DNA of 38,672 bases from Streptomyces huasconensis (GCA_004010275.1 RBWT01000071.1:1-38672), one strand, 5' to 3'; positions 9,902 to 19,115 are shown, counted from the stretch's first letter. Program-made: numbers and translations. Notes: generated by a model from the letters alone, not told the origin.

Positions 9902-10489
9902 TCAGTCGCCCGAGTGAGCCTGCGTGACCAGATCGATGGCGACTTCGAGGATGGCCTTCCGCTTCTCCTCGGGGTCGCCTTCGAGGTCTTTCAGCACGAA
10001 CATCCCGGCGTGCATGGTGAACAGCGCGCTGAAGCACCGCACCTGGTCGGCCATCGGCGCGTCCGGGTCCTTGAGGATCTCGTGGAGCCCGAACATGCGC
10101 TCCTTGAAGCTCTCGCCCGCCTTCAGGTCGCGCATCGTGGCCTGGTTCTCCTGCATGAAGCGGAAGAACGGCGCCGCGTGGACCAGGATCTCGCTGTAGC
10201 GGCGCAGGACCTGCTGCCTGACCTCGAGCGAGGGCGGCTGCGGCTGCTGGTGGCCCCACTCGATCAGCTCGTCGATGGGCCGGGTGAGGTCCTCGAAGAT
10301 GCTGGTGAGGATGGCCTCCTTGGTCTTGAAGTGGTAGTACAGCGCCGCCTTCGTGACCTCCAGGTGCTCCGCGATCTCGCGCAGTGACGTCTTCTCGTAC
10401 CCCTGTGCGGCGAAGAGTTCGAGGGCCACGTCCTGGATGCGCTGGCGGGTGTCGCCGCGGCGCTGCTGATTGCCTGTGCCCGTGCCCAT
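9902..10489 (-). CDS. TetR/AcrR-family repressor of the divergent efflux pump
   Basis: A 195-aa protein from ATG 10489, preceded by GAGGAG. The N-terminal HTH is classic TetR (IQDVALELFAAQGYEKTSLREI, VTKAALYYHFKTKEAI, residues ~15-60). The C-terminal ligand and dimerisation region is helical (FFRFMQENQATMRDL, CFSALFTMHAGMFVL). It is divergent from the DHA2 pump gene, with a striking pair of inverted operators between the two starts. By family logic it represses both genes until a pump substrate binds. The ligand is unknown. Confidence 0.92.
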   Translation of the reverse strand: MGTGTGNQQRRGDTRQRIQDVALELFAAQGYEKTSLREIAEHLEVTKAALYYHFKTKEAILTSIFEDLTRPIDELIEWGHQQPQPPSLEVRQQVLRRYSEILVHAAPFFRFMQENQATMRDLKAGESFKERMFGLHEILKDPDAPMADQVRCFSALFTMHAGMFVLKDLEGDPEEKRKAILEVAIDLVTQAHSGD

Positions 10490-10512
10490 CGGGTGCTCCT
10501 CGACTCCATTAA

Positions 10513-10583
10513 CTTACTTGACGCCCGGCTAGTTGGGGGTCTACCTTCCCTCAGTGTAGTCAACTAGCCGGGCGGCAAGTAAG
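10513..10583. promoter_or_regulatory. Paired TetR operators in the divergent promoter
   Basis: Two 23-bp arms, 10513-10535 (CTTACTTG...GGCTAGTTG) and 10561-10583 (CAACTAGCC...CAAGTAAG), are reverse complements with a single mismatch and a 25-bp spacer. Each arm contains two related half-sites (CAACTAG and CAAGTAAG). The region lies between the tetR start (10489) and the pump start (10643), so it can hold both promoters. The symmetry suggests two repressor dimers, or dimers on two faces, closing both directions at once. Confidence 0.8.
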
Positions 10584-10642
10584 GCGTCGGGCGGGTTCAG
10601 GGGGGCGTCACGGGCGTCCTGGAAGTCGCGGGAGTGGGGAAC

Positions 10643-12262
10643 ATGGCGAACACCAGCACGGCGCAAGCCGAACCGCAGCGGGGAACCGAGCCGCAAGGGC
10701 CGATAGAAAAGGCCGGACCGCAGCCGCGCAGCGTGCGCGTCGTGCTCATGGCACTGATGATCGCGATGCTGCTCGCGATGCTCGACAACATGATCGTGAG
10801 CCCCGCGATGCCGACCATCGTCGGCGACCTCGGCGGCCTCGAACACCTGTCGTGGGTCGTGACCGGCTACACCCTCGCGACCGCCGCCTCGACCCCCATC
10901 TGGGGCAAGGTCGGCGACATGTACGGCCGCAAGGGCGCCTTCCTCACCGCGATCGTCATCTTCCTGGTCGGCTCCGCGCTGAGCGGCATGGCCCAGGACA
11001 TGGGGCAGCTCATCGGCTTCCGGGCCATCCAGGGCCTCGGCGCGGGCGGCCTCATGGTCGGCGTCATGGCGATCATCGGCGACCTCGTGCCGCCGCGTGA
11101 GCGCGGCAAGTACATGGGCATGATGACCGGCGTCATGGCGGTCGCGATGATCGGCGGCCCGCTCGTCGGCGGCACCATCACCGACCACCTCGGCTGGCGC
11201 TGGGCCTTCTACATCAACCTGCCGCTCGGCGCCGTGGCGCTCGCCATGGTGACCACCGTCCTGCACCTGCCCAAGAAGAAGGCCGAGGGGCGCATCGACT
11301 ACCTCGGCGCGGCCCTGCTCACCGTCGGCATCAGCGCGCTCGTCCTCGTCACCACCTGGGGCGGCACGGAGTACGCCTGGGGCTCCGCCGTGATCATAGA
11401 GCTGATCGCCATCGGCGTCGTCTCGCTCATCGGCTTCCTCCTCGTACAGAAGAAGGCCGCCGAGCCGATCATGCCGCTGCACATCTTCCGCAGCCGCAAC
11501 TTCTCGCTGATGGCCGTCATCGGCTTCATCACCGGTTTCGTGATGTTCGGCGCGATGCTCTTCCTGCCGCTCTACCAGCAGTCGGTGCAGGGCGCCTCGG
11601 CGACCAACTCCGGGCTGCTGCTGCTCCCGCTGCTGCTGTCGATGATGGCCGTGTCGATGTTCGCCGGGCGGTTCACCACGGCCACCGGCAAGTACAAGGC
11701 CTTCCCGATCGTCGGCACCGTACTGATGATCGTCGGCTTCTTCCTGCTGGCGCAGATGGACACCGGGACCTCGCGGCTCACCTCGGGCCTCTACATGGCG
11801 GTGCTCGGCGCCGGCATGGGCTTCCTGATGCAGATCACCATGCTCGTCGCCCAGAACAGCGTCGAGATGAAGGACATGGGCGTCGCCTCGTCCTCGGCCA
11901 CGCTCTTCCGTACGCTCGGCTCCTCCTTCGGCGTCGCGATCATGGGCGCGCTCTTCAACGACCGTGTCCAGCAGGTGATGGCCGAGCGGGCGGGTGAGCT
12001 GGGCGGCAAGGTCACCGAGAAGTCGGCGCAGCTCGACGCGGCGAGTCTCGCGAAACTGCCGGAGCAGGTCAGCGACGCGTACAAGTTCGCGGTCTCCTCC
12101 GGTACGCACGCGGCGTTCCTGCTCGGCGCCGCCATCGGCGTGGCCGCGCTGCTCGCCTCGCTCTTCGTGAAGGAGACGCCGCTGCGGGGCGCGGGTCCCG
12201 TCGACAGCGAGCCCGTGGGCGAGGGGCCGGTGTCAGTGCCGCGTGCCAACATCGACGTATGA
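10643..12262 (+). CDS. MFS drug efflux transporter, DHA2 (EmrB/QacA) family, 14 TM
   Basis: A 539-aa protein. ATG 10643 has GGGAG 8 nt upstream; GTG 10634 is an equally possible start adding three residues. About 14 hydrophobic helices begin at VVLMALMIAMLLAMLDNMIV, which carries the D of DHA2 motif D1. Motif A-like GKVGDMYGRKGAF, the motif C antiporter signature (GVMAVAMIGGPLVGG) and GWRWAFYINLPLG are present. Members export cationic drugs or the host's own antibiotics by proton antiport. The divergent TetR gene and shared operators indicate substrate-induced expression. Substrate is unknown. Confidence 0.93.
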   Translation: MANTSTAQAEPQRGTEPQGPIEKAGPQPRSVRVVLMALMIAMLLAMLDNMIVSPAMPTIVGDLGGLEHLSWVVTGYTLATAASTPIWGKVGDMYGRKGAFLTAIVIFLVGSALSGMAQDMGQLIGFRAIQGLGAGGLMVGVMAIIGDLVPPRERGKYMGMMTGVMAVAMIGGPLVGGTITDHLGWRWAFYINLPLGAVALAMVTTVLHLPKKKAEGRIDYLGAALLTVGISALVLVTTWGGTEYAWGSAVIIELIAIGVVSLIGFLLVQKKAAEPIMPLHIFRSRNFSLMAVIGFITGFVMFGAMLFLPLYQQSVQGASATNSGLLLLPLLLSMMAVSMFAGRFTTATGKYKAFPIVGTVLMIVGFFLLAQMDTGTSRLTSGLYMAVLGAGMGFLMQITMLVAQNSVEMKDMGVASSSATLFRTLGSSFGVAIMGALFNDRVQQVMAERAGELGGKVTEKSAQLDAASLAKLPEQVSDAYKFAVSSGTHAAFLLGAAIGVAALLASLFVKETPLRGAGPVDSEPVGEGPVSVPRANIDV

Positions 12263-12298
12263 CCGGATGACGGCAGCACGGTTGTCGGGAGGCACGTC

Positions 12299-12745
12299 AT
12301 GATCAAGGGACTCGCCATCTCCACCGTCTGGGTCCTCGACCAGGACCGGGCCAAGGAGTTCTACACCGAGAAGCTGGGCCTGGAGGTCCGCACGGACATG
12401 ACGATGGGCGACGGCGGCATGCGCTGGCTCACGGTCGGTGCCAAGGACCAGCCGGACGTGGAGCTGACGCTGATGGTGCCGGGCCCGCCGTCCCTGGACG
12501 ACGAGTCGGCCGAGGCCATGAAGAGGCTGGTCGCCAAGGGCGTCCTCGGCGCGGGCGTCCTCGTCACCGACGACGTCCACGGGGATTACGAGAAGCTGAA
12601 GGCGCGCGGCGTGGAGTTCCTCCAGGAGCCGCAGGAGCGTCCGTACGGCACCGAGGCGCTCTTCCGCGACGACTCCGGGAACTGGTTCTCGTTCACGCAG
12701 CGCCGCGAGGGCGGCCTCGACCTCGGCAAGGACTGGTCCTGCTGA
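12299..12745 (+). CDS. VOC-superfamily (glyoxalase/dioxygenase-like) protein
   Basis: A 148-aa protein from ATG 12299, with GGGAGG upstream. It has the beta-alpha-beta-beta-beta VOC pattern: LAISTVWVLDQDRAKEFYTEKLGLEV at the N-terminus, then the second module (GVLVTDDVHGDYEKLKARGVEF, EALFRDDSGNWFSF). A Glu and a His in the expected metal positions are not both clear, so it may be a binding or resistance protein rather than an enzyme. It starts 36 nt after the efflux pump, on the same strand, and is probably co-transcribed, which is compatible with a role in detoxification or drug sequestration. Confidence 0.85.
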   Translation: MIKGLAISTVWVLDQDRAKEFYTEKLGLEVRTDMTMGDGGMRWLTVGAKDQPDVELTLMVPGPPSLDDESAEAMKRLVAKGVLGAGVLVTDDVHGDYEKLKARGVEFLQEPQERPYGTEALFRDDSGNWFSFTQRREGGLDLGKDWSC

Positions 12746-12764
12746 CCCCTCGGGCGGGCGGCCG

Positions 12765-14214
12765 TCAGAGGTTGTCCGGCAGCTGAAGGACCGGGTAGCT
12801 CCCCGTGTTCGTGGGCGCGTGCTCCGGCAGCCACAGCACGGCGACCGCGCCCTCCGAGGGCTCCTCGGGCGCCACCCCCGCCGGGCGTACGTTGCGGAAG
12901 GTCAGCCGCGCCCCGAGCACCCGCGCCTGGCCCGCCGCGATCGTCAGACCGAGGCCGTGGCCGTGCCCCGCCCGGTCGGTGCTGCCCGTGCGGAAGCGGC
13001 TCGGGCCCTCGTCGAGGAGGGCCTCGGGGAAGCCGGGCCCGTGGTCGCGCACCCGGACCACGCGGCCTCGTCGCTGACCTCGATGGGCGGCTTGCCGTGC
13101 TTGGCGGCGTTGGCGACGAGGTTGCCGAGGATGCGCTCCAGCCGGCGCGGGTCGGTGGTGACCTCCGACTCGTGCACCACCGTCACGCTCACGTCCGCCG
13201 TCAGGGACGCCATCCGCCGCGCCACGAACTCGCCGAGGGTGATGTCCTGCAACTCGGCGCGCTCGGCCGCGGAGTCGAGGCGCGCCACTTCGAGGACGTC
13301 CTCGACGAGGGTGCGCATCGCCTGGGCGCGGTCCTTGACCAGCTCGCTGGGGCGGCCCGGCGGCAGCAGCTCGGCCGCCGTGAGCAGCCCCGTCACGGGG
13401 TGCGCAGCTCGTGCGCGATGTCGGCGGTCACCCGGCGCTCGGCCTCCAGGCGCTGCTTGATGGCGTCGGCCATCGCGTCCACTGCGCTCGCCAGATCGTC
13501 GGTCTCGTCCTTGACGACACCGCCGATCGCCTCGCGGACGCTGACGTCCGTCTGCCCCTGGGCGACCTCGCTCGCCGCCGTCGCCGCCTTGCGCAGGCGC
13601 CGCGACAGCTGCCCGCCGATCAGCACACCGAGCGCGCAGCCGCCGAAGACGACCGCGATCGAGCCGATGACCAGGGCCTGGTCGAGGTCCTTCATGACGG
13701 TGGCGCTGCGGTCGGTGAAGCGGGAGTGCAGCGACAGGACGTGCCCGTCGGCGAGCGGCACGGCGGCCCAGATGTCCGGGACCCCGTCCGGCTTGTCCTC
13801 GACGTAGGTGGCGCGGCGGCCCGTGAGGACCTTCTCCCGCAGCTCCGTGGGGAGTTCCGGGTCGTCGACCTTCGTGCCGAACTGGAGGGTCTGGCGCTGC
13901 GAGGCGGAGTACAGCCGCAGCGCGAACTGGATGCGCTCGTCCTGCACGTCGCGCGCGTTGTCCAGCATCGAGACGCGCGCGGCGTTGTGCACGACCAGGC
14001 TCAGCGCCACCGCGACCAGCGCGCCGACCAGCGCGATCGCCGCGCTGATCTTCCACCGCACGCCGGTGCGCAGACCGGTGCGCAGACGGGTGCCCACGCC
14101 GGTCCGGAGCGCCTCGCGGACACGCCGGCCCGCCCTGCCGCCCCCGTTCATGTACGTCCCCCGAGTCCGCGGCCCCGGGGCGCGCCGTGCGCCGTTCGTC
14201 ACGCGTCCGCTCAC
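12765..14214 (-). pseudogene. cseC: cseC, envelope-stress sensor histidine kinase, frame broken twice as read
   Basis: Starts at GTG 14214, sharing GTGA with the cseB stop. Frame 1 encodes a basic N-terminus, TM1 (ISAAIALVGALVAVALSLVV), an extracytoplasmic sensor (~90 aa), TM2 (ALVIGSIAVVFGGCALGVLI), HAMP and the start of the H-box (VTADIAHELRTP). The frame is lost at about 13391-13401: one G is missing, and VTGLLTAAELL continues in the next frame to the N-box (RILGNLVANAAKHGKPPIEV). It is lost again at about 13058-13066, where VRVRDHGPGFP and HGLGLTIAAGQARVLGA (G-boxes) continue to the stop at 12765. All kinase boxes survive, so base-call errors are likely. CseC senses cell-wall damage and phosphorylates CseB. 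Confidence 0.88.
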
Positions 14215-14924
14215 GCCTTGAGCTTGTAGCCGAAGCCGCGGACCGTCTCGATGCGGTCCTGGCCCACCTTCGTGCGCAGCCGCTGCACATGGACGTCGAC
14301 GACGCGGGTGTCGCCGCCCCAGCCGTAGTCCCACACGCGCTCCAGGAGCTTGTCGCGGGACAGGACCGTGCCGGGCGCGGACGAGAACTCCAGGAGCAGC
14401 CGCATCTCGGTCGGCGTCAGCCCGACCGGGGTGCCGCCCCTGCGGACCTCCATGCCCTCCGTGTCGATCTCCAGATCGCCGAAGTGCAGCACGCCGCCGT
14501 CGGCCGAGGAGCGCTCGTCCGCCGCGGACGGCGTCGAGCCCGGACCGCTGGCGTGCCCGAAGCGCCGCAGGACGGCACGGATACGGGCGACCAGGACGGC
14601 CCCGTCGAACGGCTTGGTCACGTAGTCGTCGGCGCCCGCTTCCAGGCCCAGCACGACGTCGATGGAGTCGGCCCGCGCCGACAGCATGATCACGGGCACG
14701 GTCGACTCGTCACGGATGCGGCGGCACAGCGAGACGCCGTCCAGGCCGGGCACCATGACGTCGAGCAGCGCGATGTCCGGCTGGTTCGCGCGGAACGCCT
14801 CAAGGCCCGCCAGCCCGTCGGGCATCGCCGTCACCGCGAAGCCGTCGCGCTCCAGGGCGAGCTGCGTGGCCTCACGGATGACGTCGTCGTCCTCGACGAA
14901 CAGGACATGGGTCTGCTCTGCCAT
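14211..14924 (-). CDS. cseB: CseB, OmpR-type response regulator activating sigE
   Basis: A 237-aa protein from ATG 14924. The receiver domain (residues 1-120) shows the acidic pocket VEDDD, phospho-acceptor Asp in IALLDVMVPGLDG (about D55) and Lys in YVTKPFDG. The C-terminal winged helix (about 140-237: LTPTEMRLLLEFSSAPGTVL, VDVHVQRLRTKVG, VRGFGYKLKA) is OmpR/PhoB type. Phosphorylated CseB activates the sigE promoter. Identification rests on the complete sigE-cseA-cseB-cseC order. The cseC start overlaps its stop. The 107-bp gap to cseA carries a tandem 10-bp repeat. Confidence 0.95.
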   Translation of the reverse strand: MAEQTHVLFVEDDDVIREATQLALERDGFAVTAMPDGLAGLEAFRANQPDIALLDVMVPGLDGVSLCRRIRDESTVPVIMLSARADSIDVVLGLEAGADDYVTKPFDGAVLVARIRAVLRRFGHASGPGSTPSAADERSSADGGVLHFGDLEIDTEGMEVRRGGTPVGLTPTEMRLLLEFSSAPGTVLSRDKLLERVWDYGWGGDTRVVDVHVQRLRTKVGQDRIETVRGFGYKLKA

Positions 14925-14964
14925 CGGATGCTCTCAGTCCTTCTCGGTGCTCTGCTCTGTACGG

Positions 14965-15002
14965 TCTCTGCGGATCTCTGCGGATTCTGCGGGTCTCCGC
15001 GG
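14965..15002. repeat. 10-bp-period tandem repeat in the cseA-cseB spacer
   Basis: TCTCTGCGGA (14965-14974) is followed by an identical copy (14975-14984) and two decaying copies (TTCTGCGGG, TCTCCGCGG). It lies inside the sigE-cse operon, in the leader of cseB. No function is asserted. Confidence 0.6.
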
Positions 15003-15031
15003 CTCTACGAGGGTCTCGGCGCCGGCCGTCA

Positions 15032-15673
15032 CTACGCCTCCGGCGCGGGCGTCTCGCCGCCCACCGCGTCGCTGAAGTCGCTGCGCGTGCGGTCCGCCTC
15101 GGTGAAGTGGTGCGCCGACCAGCGGTAGGTGATCACTTCCTCGCCGGAGGGATACGCCACCGAGTCGCCCTTCTCGTACAGCTGCTTCGTCACGACGAGG
15201 TCGCCCCGGTCGATCTCGGCGTAGACGGACGCGGGCTCCTCGGCCGTGAAGACATTCTTGTACCCGCCGCCCTCGGCGCGGTACACGTAGCTGCCGATGC
15301 CGACCGCGTCCGCGCAGGTCAGGACGTTCACCACGACGTCGGCGGCGGAGCCTCCGGTGAGGTCGCCGTACGACACGTCGATCGGGTACGTCTTGCCCGC
15401 GCACGGCTTCAGGTCCCGCTTGACCGACGGGCTGACCTTCGGGTCGTTCTTGACGAGCCGCACCGCGTCGACCTTCTCCGAGGGCACGGAGACCGACGGC
15501 GACGCCGACGGCGCGGCGGACATCACCGGCTCGCTGCGGGCCGGGCCCTCGTCGCGCGCGCCGGAGCCACCGGTCGAGCAGGCGGACAGGGAAAGGCCGA
15601 CTTCGGCGAGCCCGGCCACCGCCGTACTCACCGCCTTCACGCCTGACTTGGCCGCAGGGCCTAGGCCGCGCAA
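15032..15673 (-). CDS. cseA: CseA, lipoprotein modulator of the SigE system
   Basis: A 213-aa lipoprotein read from TTG 15673, which has GAGGAG about 8 nt upstream and overlaps the sigE 3' end by 13 bp. The signal sequence KAVSTAVAGLAEVGLSLSAC has an LSAC lipobox (Cys near residue 32), followed by a Ser/Pro-rich tether and a compact domain with two further Cys (LKPCAGKTYPIDV, NVLTCADAVGIG). In S. coelicolor CseA is an extracytoplasmic lipoprotein that damps SigE activity. The call rests on operon position, lipobox and length. A start further downstream is possible but would shorten the signal peptide. Confidence 0.88.
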   Translation of the reverse strand: MRGLGPAAKSGVKAVSTAVAGLAEVGLSLSACSTGGSGARDEGPARSEPVMSAAPSASPSVSVPSEKVDAVRLVKNDPKVSPSVKRDLKPCAGKTYPIDVSYGDLTGGSAADVVVNVLTCADAVGIGSYVYRAEGGGYKNVFTAEEPASVYAEIDRGDLVVTKQLYEKGDSVAYPSGEEVITYRWSAHHFTEADRTRSDFSDAVGGETPAPEA

Positions 15674-16209
15674 CGCTCCCGCTCCTCACGTCCGAGCGCG
15701 CCGGCAACCAGTTCCTCGCGGTCCCGGCTCTCCAGCTCCTGGCGGAGCCGGGCGAGCGCCCGGTGCAGCGTGCTCTTGACCGTTCCGGCCGACATGCCGA
15801 GTGCGGCGGCCGTCTCCTCTGTGGACATCTGCTCCCAGTGTCGCAGCACGACGACGCTGCGCTGCTTGGGTGCGAGCACCTTCATGATGTCCATGAGCAG
15901 AGCGCGGTCCGCGTGCTGTTCGGTGGAGTCTTCCACGCGCGCGTCGGGCAGCTGCTCGGTGGGCACCTCTTCGAGCTTGCGCGCCCGCCACCACTCGGTC
16001 CGCGTGTTGATCATGACGCGGCGCAGATAGGCGTCGGCGAGCCGCTTGTCGGCTATGCCCTCCCAGCGGCCGTACGTCCGTACGAGCGCGGTCTGCAGCA
16101 GGTCCTGCGCGTCGACGGGGTCCGGGACCAGGCGCCGGGCACTGCGCAGCAGGGCGTCCTGCCGAGTGCGGACGTACTCTTCGAACTCGAGCACCTCGCC
16201 GTGCGCCAT
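15661..16209 (-). CDS. sigE: SigE, ECF sigma factor for cell-envelope stress
   Basis: A 182-aa ECF sigma factor from ATG 16209, preceded by GGAGG at 9 nt; an in-frame ATG at 16236 would lie upstream of that ribosome-binding site. Region 2 is EFEEYVRTRQDALLRSARRL through YGRWEGIADKRLADAYLRR. Region 4 (VLAPKQRSVVVLRHWEQMS, LGMSAGTVKSTLHRALARLR) binds the -35 GAAC element. The last residues (REERERCAA) are typical of Streptomyces SigE. SigE directs envelope-repair genes and its operon is induced by cell-wall antibiotics through CseBC. Of four linked cse-operon genes, only cseC is broken as read. Confidence 0.95.
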   Translation of the reverse strand: MAHGEVLEFEEYVRTRQDALLRSARRLVPDPVDAQDLLQTALVRTYGRWEGIADKRLADAYLRRVMINTRTEWWRARKLEEVPTEQLPDARVEDSTEQHADRALLMDIMKVLAPKQRSVVVLRHWEQMSTEETAAALGMSAGTVKSTLHRALARLRQELESRDREELVAGALGREERERCAA

Positions 16210-16414
16210 ATCAAACCGCCTCCGTTCCGTCCCCATGTCGACCGCGGTCCTTGCCTGTGCGGTACAGGTAAGAAGCTACGGAGGCCGTGTCACGGGGTTG
16301 TGCGGAGCAGCCAGCGGCGGACGCACGGCTGTGCGTAGGTTGTGTAACAGAAGTAGGACGCGCGTAAACACCTGCCCGCGCACGGCGTGCCAAGGGCCCC
16401 GGGCGCCACCGCCG

Positions 16415-17351
16415 TCAGGTCAGGGGCAGCCGGTAGAGGCCGTCGGGCAGCGGCTCGACGAGACCGTCCGCGACCAGGCCGTCCAGCGCGCGGGCCCGCT
16501 GTACCGGCTCGTCCCACACCTGGTCGAGCACCGCCTGCGGCACCGGCGTCAGCGCCTCGCGGAGCACCGCGAGCAGCTTGCCCCGCACCTGGCGGTCCGT
16601 GCCCGCGTACGTCTGGCCGCGGCGGGCCGGCCGTCGTGCGCGGGCTTGCCCGCCGCGCGCCAGGCGCGATCTGCGCGGCGATCGGGCACCGTGCGCAGTT
16701 CTCGTTCTTGGCGGTGCACACCAGCGCGCCCAGCTCCATCGAGGCGGCGGCCCAGCGCGAGGCGGTGCGCTCGTCCTCGGGCAGCAGGGCGCGGGCGAGC
16801 CTGCGCTCGGCGGCCGTCGTCGCGTTCGGCGGGTACTGCACCCCGGTCACCGCCCGCGCGAAGACCCGGCGCACGTTCGTGTCCAGGACGGCGTGCCGCT
16901 GCCCGTACGCGAAGGACGCCACGGCGGCCGCGGTGTACTCCCCGATGCCGGGCAGCGCGAGCAGCTGGGCGTGGTGCGTGGGTACGTCGCCGCCGTGCCG
17001 CTCCGTTATGGCGACGGCCGCGCCGTGCAGCCGCAGGGCGCGGCGCGGGTAACCGAGCCGCCCCCAGGCGCGCACGGCCTCACCGGGCGCCTCCTTGGCG
17101 AGGTCGGCGGGGCGGGGCCAGCGGGCCAGCCACTGCTCGTACACGGGCAGCACCCGGCTGACGGGCGTCTGCTGGAGCATGAACTCGCTGACCATCACGC
17201 CCCACGGCCCGGCGTCCTCGCGCCGCCACGGAAGATCACGGGCGTGCGCGTCGAACCAGGCGATGACGGGAGTGTGGAGGGCGTCCCCGGTGGGCTCGGG
17301 GGAGTTCCCCGGGGCCGGGCTGTTCGGCATGGGCTTCGTGGGAGCAGTCAT
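16415..17351 (-). pseudogene. mutY: mutY, A/G-specific adenine glycosylase, frame broken twice as read
   Basis: Starts at ATG 17351 (MTAPTKPMPNSP); the true stop after LYRLPLT is at 16415. The first ~250 codons are intact: FMLQQTPVSRVLPVYEQW, the HhH LLALPGIGEYTAAAVASFAYG with the catalytic Asp of VLDTNVRRVFAR, and the iron-sulfur cluster segment (LVCTAKNENCARCPIA). The frame then shifts at about 16660-16675 and again at about 16617-16630, after which QTYAGTDRQVRGKLLAVL and the conserved C-terminus return. As read, translation would run on out of frame to 16290. The shifts lie in GC runs and look like base-call errors. MutY removes adenine opposite 8-oxoguanine. Confidence 0.85.
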
Positions 17352-17507
17352 GGCACCACCGATCCTGCCACGGCCGCGTCGGGTTCCACGGGTCCACGGG
17401 TTCCGCGGGGCGGGGCGTGTTCCTGTGGGGCCGCCGCCGCGCCGGGCGGCGCACACCTGACGATCGGCAGGGGTGGCGGGTGCCACCGGACACGTAGCGT
17501 CGGGCGG

Positions 17508-19074
17508 GTGGAGAGACGTACGAGGAGCGTGCTGCTGTGGGCGGCGCTCGCCGTCCCCGTGGTGTCGGTGGACCGGCTCGGCATGAACGAACCTCGGCCG
17601 GCCTGGCAGCAGGCCGCCGCGCTCGCCGTCTCCGCGGGCGCCGTCGCCGTCCCGCCGGGCCGGGCCGCTGCCCGCCTTCCTCGCGGCGGCCGCCCTCGGG
17701 CTCGCCACCGGCTCCTCCCTCTTCACGCTCTCCTACGGACCCGCCCTCGCCGTCTTCGCCCTGCTCCTCGGCCGCCGCGCCGACCGCGCCCGCCCCGCCC
17801 TGCTCGCCTTCGGCGCCGTCGCCCTCACCGGCACGGTCAAGATCGCCGAGCGCGACGTCGACCCCGTGGTCGAGTGGCTGGTCCTCATGGGCACGCTCGT
17901 CTTCGGCACGGTCTTCCCGTGGCTCACCGGCCGCTACTGGCGCCAGGGCCGCGAACTGGCCGCCGCCGGCTGGGCACGCGCCGACCAGCTGGAGCGCGAG
18001 CAGCGCATCGTCGCCGACCGCGCCCGGCTGCGGGAACGGGCCCGCATCGCCCAGGACATGCACGACTCCCTGGGCCACGAACTGAGCCTGATCGCCGTCC
18101 GCGCCGGCGCCCTCCAGGTCGCCCCCGACCTGCCGGACCGGCGCGCGCGGCCGCCGCCGACCTCCGCGCGGCGGCCTCACAGGCCACGGACCGGCTGCAC
18201 GCGATCATCGGCCTGCTCCGCGAGGACGACGACGAGCGGGCCCCGCTGGCACCCGCCGGGGAGAGCGTCGCGGAACTCGTCGCCCGCGCGGCGGAGTCGG
18301 GACTTGAGATCGCGTACGAGGACGAGGCGGGCGCCCACGCATCCGTGCCTCCGTCGGCCGAGGCGGCGCCCGCCGAGCGCACCGTCCACCGCGTCGTCCA
18401 GGAAGCCCTGACCAACGCCGCCCGGCACGCGCCCGGCGCCCACGTCACCGTCACCGTGGCGCGCGACCGAGGGAGCGACGACGCTCACCGTCACCAACGG
18501 CCGCCCCCGGGAGCAGGGTTCGCCCTCCGAGGGCGGCAGCGGGCTGCGCGGCCTGCGGGCCCGCGTCACCGACCTGGGCGGCACCTTCGACGCGGGGCCG
18601 CACGGCGAGGGCTTCCGGGTCACCGCGCGCGTGCCCGCCGAGGGAGCCGCCCCCGCGCCCCCCTTCGGCGCCCGCCTCGCGTACGCGCGCCGCCGCACCG
18701 TCCTCGCCTTCGGCGCCGCCGTCGCCACGGGCACGCTGCTCGTCGGCGGGACCTTCGCCTGGTACGCGTACTCGCGCACCCACCAGGTCCTCGACCCCGC
18801 CGACTACGCGCGGCTGCGCCTCGGCGTCCCGCGCGCCGAGGTGGCGCACCTGCTGCCGGACCAGGCCGCGACCGACCCGCCCGTGGAGCGCGCGCCGACC
18901 CCGCCGCCGGAGGGCGCCGACTGCGCGTACTACCGCGCGAGCGGCGAACTCTTCACGGCCGTCCCCTACTTCAGGCTCTGCTTCGACGGCGACAGCGACG
19001 GCGACAGGGACCGCCTCGTGGACAAGGCCGTGATCCCCACGGCAGGTGAGATGCACAAGGAGCGTGTGCGGTGA
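17508..19074 (+). pseudogene. NarL-type sensor histidine kinase with C-terminal TM and extracytoplasmic domain, frame broken three times as read
   Basis: Starts at GTG 17508 (MERRTRSVLLWAALAVPVV). Frame changes occur near 17657-17668, 18135-18156 and 18462-18481. Following the conserved frames gives four to five N-terminal TM segments (FLAAAALGLATGSSLFTL, LLAFGAVALTGTVKI, VEWLVLMGTLVFGTVF), a HisKA_3 dimerisation helix with ARIAQDMHDSLGHELSLIA, and an HATPase N-box (VVQEALTNAARHAPGA) and G-box (GGSGLRGLRARVTDLGG). Unusually, a further TM helix (VLAFGAAVATGTLLVGGTF) and an ~85-aa outside domain follow the ATPase, with a BamE-like YARLRLGVPRAEVAHLLP and two Cys. It ends MHKERVR in a repeat shared with the response-regulator start. 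Confidence 0.82.
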
Positions 19075-19115
19075 ACAAGGAGCGCGTGCGGTGAGCAAGG
19101 AGCGTGTGCGGTGAA
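19056..19115 (+). repeat. Three 20-bp tandem copies of the kinase stop / regulator start junction
   Basis: The 20-bp unit CAAGGAGCGTGTGCGGTGAA occurs at 19056-19075, 19076-19095 (two changes) and 19096-19115. Each copy carries a ribosome-binding site (AAGGAG), a GTG start and an overlapping TGA stop. The first TGA closes the kinase. GTG 19071 and GTG 19091 each open a 7-codon minicistron (MNKERVR and MSKERVR) whose TGA overlaps the next GTG by GTGA. The GTG of copy three (19111) starts the response regulator. Because 20 is not a multiple of three, each GTG is in a different frame. Confidence 0.92.

Noticed and set aside
10541..12109. A 522-codon minus-strand frame opposite the efflux pump
   Set aside because: His/Asp/Arg-rich antisense shadow; it would also run through the operator region.
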